Assembly: GCA_023424015.1 (NCBI GenBank)
Contig: JAFAEM010000022.1
Coordinates: forward strand, 200,850 to 264,849
Direction: 5' to 3'
DNA length: 64,000 bases
From: Bacteroidota bacterium
GTDB taxonomy: Bacteria > Bacteroidota > Bacteroidia > Chitinophagales > Chitinophagaceae
Shown here one piece after another: positions 25,813 through 33,673 of this stretch. The notes below the pieces were generated by a model that saw nothing but the letters and a program-made list of their open reading frames with translations, was not told the DNA's origin and did no database searches. A program made the position numbers and the translations under genes. Positions within the stretch are counted from its first letter, which is position 1. Every line of letters begins with the position of its first letter.

Positions 25813-28161
25813 CTACATATCCCGGCTCACTTTTTTAAAGCGTTTCCACCAGGGTGAGCTGTCCACGATCTCTTCGGTACGTGAATTCTTGCATTTGATC
25901 TGTGCATCCACTACCGCTACCAGTGCCATATTAACAATGCTGCGCACCGAACTTCCCAGTTGCAGGATATGTACGGGTTTTTTCAGGCCAAGCAATACCG
26001 GGCCGATGGCATCCGCACCACCCAGTTCTTTTAAAATGTTATAAGTAATATTACCGGAAGCGAGATTTGGAAATATCAAAGTGTTCACATCCTTATCTAC
26101 CAGTTCGGAGAAAGGATAATTTTCCTTTAAGAGTTGTTTGTTGAAAGCTACATTCGCCTGCATTTCCCCATCAACGATCAATTGAGGCATTTTCCTTTTT
26201 ACAATGGCCCTCGCTTCAGATACCAGCCGGGCTTCGGGCGAATTGCTGCTTCCAAAATTGGAATAGCTCAGCATGGCAATGCGTGGAATGATATTGAAAT
26301 GCCGAACCTCCTTAGCTACAAGTAAAGTTATTTCTGCAAGCTCTTCAGCCGTTGGATTAAAGTTGACGGTTGTATCGGCCAGGAAAAGCGGACCTCTTTT
26401 GGTCATCATCACATACATGCCCGCGATCTTGTTCACTCCGTCCTCTGTACCGATGATCTGCAGGGCCGGCCGTATGGTATCAGGATAATTTTTGGTAAGA
26501 CCGGATATCATCGCATCCGCATCTCCACATTCCACCATCATACAGCCAAAGTAGTTGCGGTCGCGCATGACCTTCTTTGATTCGTACGCATTGAAACCAC
26601 GGCGACTTCTTTTACGGAAGAAAATTTCAGAATATTGATTTCTTTTTTCTTCGGTGCTATCGCTGCGTGGATCTAAAATGGGGAGACCATCCAGTTCGAT
26701 ACCGTTGGTGGCGGCGATCGTTTTGATCCGGTTTTCGTCACCAAGCAGGATGGGATAGGCAATACCTTCTTCAAAAGCCACTGCTGCAGCTTTCAGCACT
26801 TTCACGTTATCCGCTTCTGCAAAGACAATACGTCGCGGATCACGCCTGGCTTTGTTACCAATGGCTCGCATCACATGATTGTCGATACCCAGGCGGGTTT
26901 CCAGTTCTGAAGTATAAGTTTCCCAGTCAGTGATGGGGTGTTGAGCCACCCCGCTTTCCATCGCGGCACGGGCCACAGCAGGTGATACGGTCGACAATAA
27001 GCGGGGATCAACCGGTTTTGGAATAATATAATTCGGCCCAAACAAGATTGTTTTTTCATTATAGGCCAGGTTAACAATATCCGGTACCGGGCTTTTGGCC
27101 AATGCAGCCAGCGCTTTCACAGCTGCCAGTTTCATTTCTTCATTGATCCGGGTAGCTCTTACATCGAGAGCGCCACGGAAGATATAGGGAAAACCAAGCA
27201 CATTATTGACCTGGTTGGGATAGTCACTGCGACCGGTAGCCATGATCAGGTCTTTCCGTACTTCGGTGGCATCTTCCCAGCTGATCTCAGGATCGGGATT
27301 AGCCATCGCGAATACGATCGGGTTTTTTGCCATCGACTTCACCATTTCCTTCGACACTACATTTCCTGCACTCAGGCCGATGAACACATCCGCATCCTTC
27401 ATCGCCTGTTCCAGGGTCATCTCACCTTTGGCGTTGGCAAACCTGGATTTTAGTTCGTCAAGATCGGTACGTCCTTTATGGATCACACCTTTTCTGTCGA
27501 ACATCGTGAAGTTCTCAAACTTCGCGCCGAGGGCAACATACAATTGCACACAGGCCATTGCCGCTGCACCCGCCCCGTTGACAACATACTTTACCTTATC
27601 GATTTTTTTCTTCTGGATTTCAAGCGCGTTCAGCAACGCTGCCGCGCTGATGATGGCGGTACCATGCTGGTCGTCGTGCATCACGGGGATGCTCATGGTC
27701 TCCTTTAGCTTTTTTTCTATGTAAAAGCATTCGGGAGCTTTGATGTCTTCGAGGTTGATACCTCCAAAAGTGGGTTCCAGCGCTTTTACGATCTGCACAA
27801 ACTTTTCGGGATCCTTTTCGTCGATCTCGATATCAAATACATCGATGTCCGCAAATATTTTAAACAACACACCTTTCCCTTCCATCACTGGTTTTCCGGC
27901 CTCGGGACCAATATCACCCAGGCCTAATACCGCTGTGCCGTTGCTGATCACCGCAACAAGATTGCCTTTTGCCGTGTATTTATATACATTTTCCTTGTTG
28001 GCCGCTATCTCTTTACATGGTTCGGCAACGCCGGGCGAATAGGCTAGGGAGAGGTCTCTCTGTGTTTTGGCGTTTTTGGTGGGGACTACTTCGATCTTAC
28101 CAGGCCTTCCCTTGGAATGGTACTCAAGGGCCTGTTGGCGCTGCAATTCGGTTTTATTCAT
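25813..28161 (-). CDS. maeB: NADP-dependent malic enzyme fused to a phosphotransacetylase-like domain
   Basis: 782 residues from the Met at 28161; an in-frame Met at 28170 would fall inside the -7 promoter box. The N-terminal part (to about 430) is malic enzyme: SYSPGVAEPC with the catalytic Tyr, the Lys in FGGINLEDIKAPECF, then the nucleotide fold VKYVVNGAGAAAMACVQLY. The C-terminal 330 residues resemble phosphate acetyltransferase (RIVFAEADNVKVLKAA, SSPEARLV, LILQLGSSVRSIVNMALVAV), which in this enzyme type is usually regulatory and binds acetyl-CoA. Malate is converted to pyruvate, CO2 and NADPH. It heads the minus-strand series with mlaE, mlaF and sucD. Confidence 0.96.
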   Translation of the reverse strand: MNKTELQRQQALEYHSKGRPGKIEVVPTKNAKTQRDLSLAYSPGVAEPCKEIAANKENVYKYTAKGNLVAVISNGTAVLGLGDIGPEAGKPVMEGKGVLFKIFADIDVFDIEIDEKDPEKFVQIVKALEPTFGGINLEDIKAPECFYIEKKLKETMSIPVMHDDQHGTAIISAAALLNALEIQKKKIDKVKYVVNGAGAAAMACVQLYVALGAKFENFTMFDRKGVIHKGRTDLDELKSRFANAKGEMTLEQAMKDADVFIGLSAGNVVSKEMVKSMAKNPIVFAMANPDPEISWEDATEVRKDLIMATGRSDYPNQVNNVLGFPYIFRGALDVRATRINEEMKLAAVKALAALAKSPVPDIVNLAYNEKTILFGPNYIIPKPVDPRLLSTVSPAVARAAMESGVAQHPITDWETYTSELETRLGIDNHVMRAIGNKARRDPRRIVFAEADNVKVLKAAAVAFEEGIAYPILLGDENRIKTIAATNGIELDGLPILDPRSDSTEEKRNQYSEIFFRKRSRRGFNAYESKKVMRDRNYFGCMMVECGDADAMISGLTKNYPDTIRPALQIIGTEDGVNKIAGMYVMMTKRGPLFLADTTVNFNPTAEELAEITLLVAKEVRHFNIIPRIAMLSYSNFGSSNSPEARLVSEARAIVKRKMPQLIVDGEMQANVAFNKQLLKENYPFSELVDKDVNTLIFPNLASGNITYNILKELGGADAIGPVLLGLKKPVHILQLGSSVRSIVNMALVAVVDAQIKCKNSRTEEIVDSSPWWKRFKKVSRDM

Positions 28162-28167
28162 GGACGG

Positions 28168-28175
28168 CAAAATTA
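28168..28175 (-). promoter_or_regulatory. maeB -7 promoter box
   Basis: TAATTTTG on the minus strand ends 6 bp before the chosen ATG at 28161, so the transcript would have almost no leader. No clear -33 element was found. Confidence 0.5.
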
Positions 28176-28293
28176 CAAAATAAAATTTCTATCCATTAAC
28201 GGATTTAGGCGTGCAATGTATTGAGAAACAATTAAAAATTCAATTTTTTCCAGCCAATACCCCGGAATGATGGCCAATGAGGGCGAAAAAAAA

Positions 28294-28324
28294 TTTGGGA
28301 ATTTAAAAATCCTGTCTACATTTG
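28294..28324 (+). promoter_or_regulatory. Consensus promoter of the two-exporter operon
   Basis: TTTG (28294-28297), an exact 19-bp spacer and TACATTTG (28317-28324) match the Bacteroidota promoter consensus without mismatch. The transcript should start near 28331, inside the palindromic operator. Confidence 0.85.
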
Positions 28325-28327
28325 TAC

Positions 28328-28347
28328 TGTACTACTACAATAGTACA
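28328..28347. promoter_or_regulatory. Palindromic operator for the GntR/YtrA regulator
   Basis: TGTACTA, six bases, TAGTACA: a perfect 7-bp inverted repeat placed right after the -7 box and over the predicted transcript start. A YtrA-type GntR repressor is encoded in the same operon (30415-30789), and such repressors bind palindromes of this size, so autoregulation by steric blocking is the simplest reading. Confidence 0.7.
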
Positions 28348-28362
28348 CTAAAACAATAAAGC

Positions 28363-29193
28363 ATGATCGCGATCCAAAACCTCCATTTTGCTTATAAAAA
28401 GAAAAAGGTCTTTAATGGTCTGAGTCTTTCTTTACAGGCCGGACATATCTATGGCTTGCTTGGAAAAAATGGTACGGGTAAAACCACCCTGCTTCGTAAT
28501 ATCTCGGGGTTGCTGTTTCCCGATCAGGGCGATGTAAAGGTGTTGGACTTTGTCCCGGGTGCAAGAAACCCTGAATTCCTGCGGGAATTGTTTATGGTTC
28601 CCGAAGAGTTTTACCTCCCCAACGTTTCTATTGAAAAGTTTGTGGCCTGCAACGCGCCTTTTTACCCAAAGTTCAACCATGCCCAGTTTGAGGGTTACCT
28701 CAAAGAATTTGACATACCAGCCGATAATAAGCTGCAGCAGATGAGCTATGGCCAGAAGAAAAAGGCCCTGATCAGTTTTGGACTGGCATGCAATACCTCG
28801 CTCTTGCTGATGGATGAGCCCACCAATGGCCTCGATATAATGAGTAAAAGCCAGTTCAGGAAGGTGATCGCTGGTGCGATCGATGATAATAAGTGTATCA
28901 TCATTTGTACACACCAGGTAAAGGACATGGAAAGCCTGATCGATCGTATTACCATCATTGATGAAGGCCGGATACTTTTTGATCAGACGGTTGATCGTAT
29001 CACTTCCAAACTCAGTTTCCGGATTTCCTTTGATAGCGCAGAAGTCAGATCAGCTTTGTACCGGGAAGAATCGCTGAAAGGAAGCGCCATCATCACCGAG
29101 AATATGGACAACGAAGAAGGTAAACTCGATCTCGAAATGTTATATAAGGCTATTGTCACAAACGGGGAGGCGATCCGCTCCGTGTTCCAATAA
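28363..29193 (+). CDS. ABC exporter ATPase (first in the operon)
   Basis: 276 residues. Walker A GLLGKNGTGKTT (about 33-44), signature MSYGQKKKALISFGLA (the usual LSGGQ is changed to MSYGQ, common in this subfamily), Walker B LLLMDEPTNGLD and switch His in CTHQVKDMES. The C-terminal segment after DRIT is an extra domain found in antibiotic- or lipid-type exporters (CcmA group). It probably pairs with the permease encoded at 29549. First gene of the seven-gene operon behind the consensus promoter and operator. Its last residues, YKAIVTNGEAIRSVFQ, resemble the tail of the next protein. Confidence 0.9.
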   Translation: MIAIQNLHFAYKKKKVFNGLSLSLQAGHIYGLLGKNGTGKTTLLRNISGLLFPDQGDVKVLDFVPGARNPEFLRELFMVPEEFYLPNVSIEKFVACNAPFYPKFNHAQFEGYLKEFDIPADNKLQQMSYGQKKKALISFGLACNTSLLLMDEPTNGLDIMSKSQFRKVIAGAIDDNKCIIICTHQVKDMESLIDRITIIDEGRILFDQTVDRITSKLSFRISFDSAEVRSALYREESLKGSAIITENMDNEEGKLDLEMLYKAIVTNGEAIRSVFQ

Positions 29194-29239
29194 AAAACCA
29201 TTGACCATTCAACCTGTTCAGCCTATAAAATTATCACGC

Positions 29240-29518
29240 ATGACTACCGCTTTTAATTCTTCCAGGATACTGCGACAAACCAGGAATAATAATGATGGCC
29301 TAAAGCCCGCGCTATTGTCTCCGCTGACACTGCTGTTGTTGCTTGCTGTGCTCTTTACTTTTTTCCTGACCGCCTCCGATCGTGCAGATCAGAATGCTAC
29401 CGGAGAAAGAGAGATCATCCGCACCGAAATGTCCAAAGAAGAAAAGCAAAAAGCTTCTGCGCTGCGGTATGAAAGAATCGTTACCAGCGCTGACCCGATC
29501 CGTTCAATTTTACAATAA
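29240..29518 (+). CDS. Small single-pass membrane protein of the exporter operon
   Basis: 92 residues from the ATG at 29240; the frame is open earlier but the upstream part overlaps the end of the ATPase gene. One hydrophobic helix (LLSPLTLLLLLAVLFTFFLTA, about 27-46) is followed by a charged helix (TEMSKEEKQKASALRYERIV). The tail YERIVTSADPIRSILQ is similar to the tail of the preceding ATPase. Not a known family to me; it may be an accessory subunit of the transporter. Confidence 0.65.
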   Translation: MTTAFNSSRILRQTRNNNDGLKPALLSPLTLLLLLAVLFTFFLTASDRADQNATGEREIIRTEMSKEEKQKASALRYERIVTSADPIRSILQ

Positions 29519-29548
29519 AGAATAGCAGTTCATAAAACTTTTATTGAT

Positions 29549-30361
29549 ATGACAACGACTTTCAGTTTCTCCCGTTTGATCCAGCTTATCCGGAAACACT
29601 GGTTTGAAAATTCCAGGCTATATTTTTTTTCCGCTCTGGCCCTGCTGGGGTTGATGGGACTGGTGTTTACCTTTTGGGTATTGACAGATGGGAACAACTT
29701 CCATGAGGATATTGCTTACCTGATCTTTATTGGAGGTATTTTCATTACAGGTGCTGTTTTTGCGAGCATGTCGTTTAATATGCTGGGTGAAAAACCGAAG
29801 GGTACGTACTGGCTTAGCTTTCCGGCAAGCCACCTCGAGAAACTGATCACGGTTATATTCTATACCACCATCGTGTTTACATTGATTTATTGCGCTTGTT
29901 TCTTCCTGGTGAAAACAGCGGCCGATTTTTATATCAATGACCTGGTATATCGTTTTCCGTCAAAGTATACCTACAGGCAGTCGGACTTTAGTGGTGGCTT
30001 CGGTGAACTGATGTTTAATACCATGTGTGGTTTTTTTGCAGTTCAGGCATTTTATATTATGGGATCGGTTTATTTCTCAAAATATTCCTTTGTTATCACC
30101 ACCATCATCGGCGCCCTGCTTATTTTCCTGTTTGTGTATTATATCTCGGAGTTGTATTCCGGCAACTCCTTCGGTTCGAATCTGGCATGGCAGGGTTCAA
30201 GGATCGTGGCAATTGATACTGACAACCCCATGGCCTCGACCTATAAAAGCTATGAGCTTTCACCATTTTTAAAAAACCTGCTCGAATATTCCACAAGGTT
30301 TATTTGGGCACCGGTATTCTGGGTTGTTGCCTGGTTCAGGCTAAAAGAAAAACAGATATGA
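29549..30361 (+). CDS. ABC exporter membrane subunit
   Basis: 270 residues with about six transmembrane helices (about 24-46, 55-75, 104-125, 163-181, 185-205, 245-260), the shape of an ABC-2 type permease. I see no family-specific motif. The place between an ATPase gene and the GntR gene suggests it is the permease partner of the ATPase at 28363. Substrate unknown; in YtrA-controlled operons such exporters often respond to cell-wall or membrane stress, but that is inference only. Confidence 0.75.
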   Translation: MTTTFSFSRLIQLIRKHWFENSRLYFFSALALLGLMGLVFTFWVLTDGNNFHEDIAYLIFIGGIFITGAVFASMSFNMLGEKPKGTYWLSFPASHLEKLITVIFYTTIVFTLIYCACFFLVKTAADFYINDLVYRFPSKYTYRQSDFSGGFGELMFNTMCGFFAVQAFYIMGSVYFSKYSFVITTIIGALLIFLFVYYISELYSGNSFGSNLAWQGSRIVAIDTDNPMASTYKSYELSPFLKNLLEYSTRFIWAPVFWVVAWFRLKEKQI

Positions 30362-30414
30362 CATGGATATTAACGGAAGATCCAAAACAATTAATGAATT
30401 GAAAAAAATGCATT

Positions 30415-30789
30415 ATGCAATTTAATAATAGCGGACAGGCCATTTACTTACAGATCGCTGACTATGTATGCGAAAAAGTATTGCTCAAGGAATGGCTGGC
30501 TGAAACCAAAATCCCCAGTGTAAGGGAACTGGCGGTTCAACTGGAAGTGAACCCCAATACGGTGGCCCGCACCTATGAATTCCTGAAGCAACAGGAAATT
30601 ATTCATGATAAGCGCGGGATCGGTTATTTCATTACAGAAAATGGCCTTCAGAATGCAATGGCTTATCGTAAAAACGAGTTTACCGAAAAGGAAATGCCTG
30701 CTGTCTTCCGCATCATGCATATGCTTGGTATAGAGATCGAGGACCTGAAGACAAGGTTTGAAAAGTTCAAAAAAAATTATGCCGCTTAA
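30415..30789 (+). CDS. GntR-family repressor, YtrA type
   Basis: 124 residues: a winged helix-turn-helix (about 1-75) with the GntR N-terminal signature IYLQIADYVCEKVLLKEW, IPSVRELAVQLEVNPNTVARTYEFLKQQEII and the wing KRGIGYFIT, followed by only about 45 residues of helix. That short C-terminus, without a large effector domain, is the mark of the YtrA subfamily, which controls ABC transporter operons. It lies in the middle of such an operon, and a perfect palindrome sits at the operon's start site. It probably acts as the autorepressor, with the inducing signal unknown. Confidence 0.92.
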   Translation: MQFNNSGQAIYLQIADYVCEKVLLKEWLAETKIPSVRELAVQLEVNPNTVARTYEFLKQQEIIHDKRGIGYFITENGLQNAMAYRKNEFTEKEMPAVFRIMHMLGIEIEDLKTRFEKFKKNYAA

Positions 30790-30805
30790 TTATAAATACG
30801 TTTTC

Positions 30806-31561
30806 ATGAACACTAGCACCAAAATATTAGCTGGCTTTTTCCTGGTTGTCTTCCTGGTTCCGGCTATGATTTTTATGTCATTTAAAAGCAAGATCCGGAA
30901 TGATGATTTCAGGATGATAAGCCGTGATTCGTTTGAGTATAATAACTGGGAAACCGGTAAGACCGAAGATCTGAAGATGATCAGGATTGTTGCTCCTGCT
31001 GAAGCAAGGTTCAAAGTGAATCTCAGCCAGGCGGATTCTGCGTCATATCGTTACTACAAGGGGCAAAGCGACAGTATCAGCCTGCACCGCGAAGGCGATG
31101 TACTGGTCATTCGATATATCAGTACCGCAGGCAGGGGTAAGGATTCTTATGGCGACGTTTATTTAAATCTTGCACTTCCTGACCTGGAGCAAATGGAGGC
31201 AGAAAACACGGAAATCAACCTGCTTTCTTTCGATTCAACGGGTACTAAAAATCTAAGCCTGGATTTGAAGGGCACGAGCCGGTTGAACATGGGTGCGCCT
31301 GACGACGAGGAATATCAACCGAGGCGTGGCAGAAAACCCATTTTGATGAATAAGCTTTCCGCCAGGGTCGAAAATGGTAGCCTGTTCATCGGCAAAGAGG
31401 TGAACATAAAAGAGATGAATGTGGATGCAGTTGGCAAGTCCATACTTAACATAAGCACGCAGGCAGTTGTGAGTCGTTTGCAGGGTACTCTATCTGACAG
31501 TTCCTCTGTAAATGCCGGATGGCATTATCTGAAGCAGTTGAACCAGCCCGCTGTGCAATAG
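30806..31561 (+). CDS. Membrane-anchored protein of the exporter operon (GIN-like)
   Basis: 251 residues from the ATG at 30806, which gives a direct N-terminal membrane helix (TKILAGFFLVVFLVPAMIFMSF). An alternative ATG at 30779 overlaps the end of the GntR gene and would add nine residues. The exported part has repeated short strands (RFKVNLSQADSASYRYYKG, VLVIRYIS, LEQMEAENTEINLLSF, LSLDLKGTSRLNMG, VSRLQGTLSDSSSVNAG) that look like the right-handed beta-helix of DUF2807/GIN domains. Such proteins are often co-encoded with envelope stress transporters. Function unproven. Confidence 0.65.
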   Translation: MNTSTKILAGFFLVVFLVPAMIFMSFKSKIRNDDFRMISRDSFEYNNWETGKTEDLKMIRIVAPAEARFKVNLSQADSASYRYYKGQSDSISLHREGDVLVIRYISTAGRGKDSYGDVYLNLALPDLEQMEAENTEINLLSFDSTGTKNLSLDLKGTSRLNMGAPDDEEYQPRRGRKPILMNKLSARVENGSLFIGKEVNIKEMNVDAVGKSILNISTQAVVSRLQGTLSDSSSVNAGWHYLKQLNQPAVQ

Positions 31562-31590
31562 AAACTGACTAACGTATTAAATTGATCATT

Positions 31591-32502
31591 ATGCATACCC
31601 CGGTTATTGAAACCACCAGCCTGAATTATTCCTTTCGCAATGGCACAAAGACACTGGATGATATCAACCTGGTGGTGCCGAAAGGAAGCATCTATGGTTT
31701 CCTGGGCCCCAATGGCGCGGGGAAGACAACGACGCTTCGATTGTTACTTGGCCTTTTAAAAAACCAACAGGGCGGGCTCCGGATCTTTGGAAAGGATTTT
31801 AATTCACATCGGATCGAGATACTCAAGCGGCTCGGATCCCTGATCGAACAACCCTCGCTTTACCTTCATCTTACTGCCAGGGAAAATCTCGAGATATACC
31901 GCCTGGTTTATAAAGTGGATAAAAGTCGTATCGATGAGGTGTTGAAGATCGTAGGCCTTGACCAGACCGGGAAAAAGAAAGCCAGGCAGTTTTCGCTGGG
32001 TATGAAACAAAGACTTTCTATTGCGATAGCCCTTTTACATCAACCCGAACTGTTGATACTGGACGAGCCGACCAATGGACTTGATCCAAATGGTATCATC
32101 GAGACACGGGAACTCATTCGGAAACTGAATGTGGAACATGGCACTACAGTAATCGTATCCAGCCATATCCTCAATGAAGTGGAGAGAATGGCGACACATG
32201 TTGGCATCATACACAAAGGTAAAATGCTTTTCCAGGGACCGCTGACCGAGTTGCAACAGATGAAAACGAGGCAAACATCGCTGGAGATCGAAACCAGCGA
32301 TAATGTATCCGCCGCAAGGTTGCTGGAATCCTACCAGGTCAAATCGGTAAATGGTAAACTAACACTCCCATTTGAAAGCAGGGAACAGACCGCAGATATC
32401 AATAAAGTGCTTGTCCAAAGCGGGCTGAGTGTTTATGCGTTGCATCCGCAACAAAACGATCTTGAACAATTATTTCTTGACATCACATCTGTTAATCCAT
32501 GA
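31591..32502 (+). CDS. ABC exporter ATPase (second in the operon)
   Basis: 303 residues from the ATG at 31591; a TTG three codons upstream is in frame but unlikely. Walker A GFLGPNGAGKTT (about 37-48), signature FSLGMKQRLSIAIALL, Walker B LLILDEPTNGLDP and switch His in VSSHILNEV. The layout is that of bacitracin/lantibiotic-type exporters (BcrA group), with a roughly 80-residue C-terminal extension. It is coupled to the permease gene by an ATGA stop/start overlap. Confidence 0.92.
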   Translation: MHTPVIETTSLNYSFRNGTKTLDDINLVVPKGSIYGFLGPNGAGKTTTLRLLLGLLKNQQGGLRIFGKDFNSHRIEILKRLGSLIEQPSLYLHLTARENLEIYRLVYKVDKSRIDEVLKIVGLDQTGKKKARQFSLGMKQRLSIAIALLHQPELLILDEPTNGLDPNGIIETRELIRKLNVEHGTTVIVSSHILNEVERMATHVGIIHKGKMLFQGPLTELQQMKTRQTSLEIETSDNVSAARLLESYQVKSVNGKLTLPFESREQTADINKVLVQSGLSVYALHPQQNDLEQLFLDITSVNP

Positions 32503-33281
32503 GTTTTATAATATCTACCAGGGCCGAAATGATCAAAACCCGCAGAAGTGCGTCTTTTTGGCTGAGCCTTCTGGGCTCGGCCGTGATTCCGCTTATTTTC
32601 TTCCTGATCTATACCCTCAAGCCGGAAAAGAATTATGCCCGTTACGAATCTAATCCCTGGGATCTGCATTTTGTACAGGGATACCAGGCTTTTTCAGCGT
32701 TCCTGCTTCCCATGTTTGTGATCCTGATCTGCAGCCTGATCCCACAAATAGAGTTTAAGAACAATACCTGGAAACAGGTTTTTGCGTCACCCCAGTCGAC
32801 CGGTAATGTCTTTTTTTCAAAGTTTGCATCAATACTGATGATGATCGTGTTTCTTTTCATCATGTTTAATGTGCTGATGGTGCTGGCGGGTGTGATCCCG
32901 AATTTGATTTACCCGAAATATACCTTTTTGGATAAGAGTATCGGATGGACGATGTTGCTGAAACTGAATTTCAAAACATTTGTATCTCTATTGGGTATCG
33001 TTGCCATACAATACTGGCTTGGGCTGCGGTTCAAGAACTTTATTGTCCCAATCGGTATCGGTTTGGGTATGCTGGTGGCTTCGATGATACTTTCCCCATG
33101 GGAACATGTCGACAAACTGCCTTATGCTTTCCCATTTCTCACCTTCATGAAAGTAAGTCAGGATAAAACCGAGCTATTAGGTCCCCTTCTCAGAAATCAT
33201 GAGTTAAATTCCGTCGGGTATTTTGCTTTCTTCACTTTGATCGCATTTCTTGATCTGCGATTTAGAAAAGAACGAGGCTGA
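32499..33281 (+). CDS. ABC-2 type permease, BcrB-like
   Basis: 260 residues with six predicted transmembrane helices (about 20-40, 61-81, 110-140, 158-175, 180-200, 240-255), the ABC-2 permease shape. The segment FKNNTWKQVFASPQSTGNVFFSKF between helices 2 and 3 is the loop typical of lantibiotic and multidrug ABC-2 permeases. Its start overlaps the ATPase stop by four bases. It is the last gene of the operon; a hairpin within the following gap may end the transcript. Confidence 0.88.
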   Translation: MSFIISTRAEMIKTRRSASFWLSLLGSAVIPLIFFLIYTLKPEKNYARYESNPWDLHFVQGYQAFSAFLLPMFVILICSLIPQIEFKNNTWKQVFASPQSTGNVFFSKFASILMMIVFLFIMFNVLMVLAGVIPNLIYPKYTFLDKSIGWTMLLKLNFKTFVSLLGIVAIQYWLGLRFKNFIVPIGIGLGMLVASMILSPWEHVDKLPYAFPFLTFMKVSQDKTELLGPLLRNHELNSVGYFAFFTLIAFLDLRFRKERG

Positions 33282-33673
33282 TTTGGAAATTCCTGAGCTG
33301 ACCATGGTTTGGGCAACAGGAAGCCACAACGCACACTGCGCGATTTACTGCGTTCAGTCTCATGATCTGCTTTCTTAGCAGATCTTTTGCCGTGCACTCC
33401 GTATTCGCCGTGGTTTGTTTGTATCATTAGTCAGTAGGCCAAACGCAGAAACCACGTAACTGTCAGCCATTTTTTAAAGTCAAAATCGCCCCAACTTTAA
33501 TGGATCGGATCCGGTAGTTGACTGGTTGGGGATTGTTCCCGGTTAACTTTTCCGTTTAGAAAGGCGCGGTTTTTGACTTTCTACACGGATTTCGTTAAAA
33601 ATGTCGATGTTTGGGTTCTGACACAACGCCCGGCGGGGCAAACGCGTTTATATCTAAATCAAGGAAAGTTCAT
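33282..33673. other. Gene-free region of 392 bp with a hairpin and NHGEHG-type sequence
   Basis: No gene supported. About 33300-33430 resembles the internal part of the TGTCCGG elements: on the minus strand it reads AACCACGGCGAATACGGAG then TGCACGG, a form of the widespread NHxEHxxHG-encoding noncoding repeat. Within it an 8-bp hairpin (33364-33371 with 33377-33384) is followed by TTTT and could end the ABC operon. No inverted ends were found. Confidence 0.5.
33364..33388 (+). terminator. Possible terminator of the ABC operon
   Basis: GATCTGCT, five bases, AGCAGATC, then TTTT. The stem is only moderately strong and the T run is short, so termination is plausible but not certain. Confidence 0.4.
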
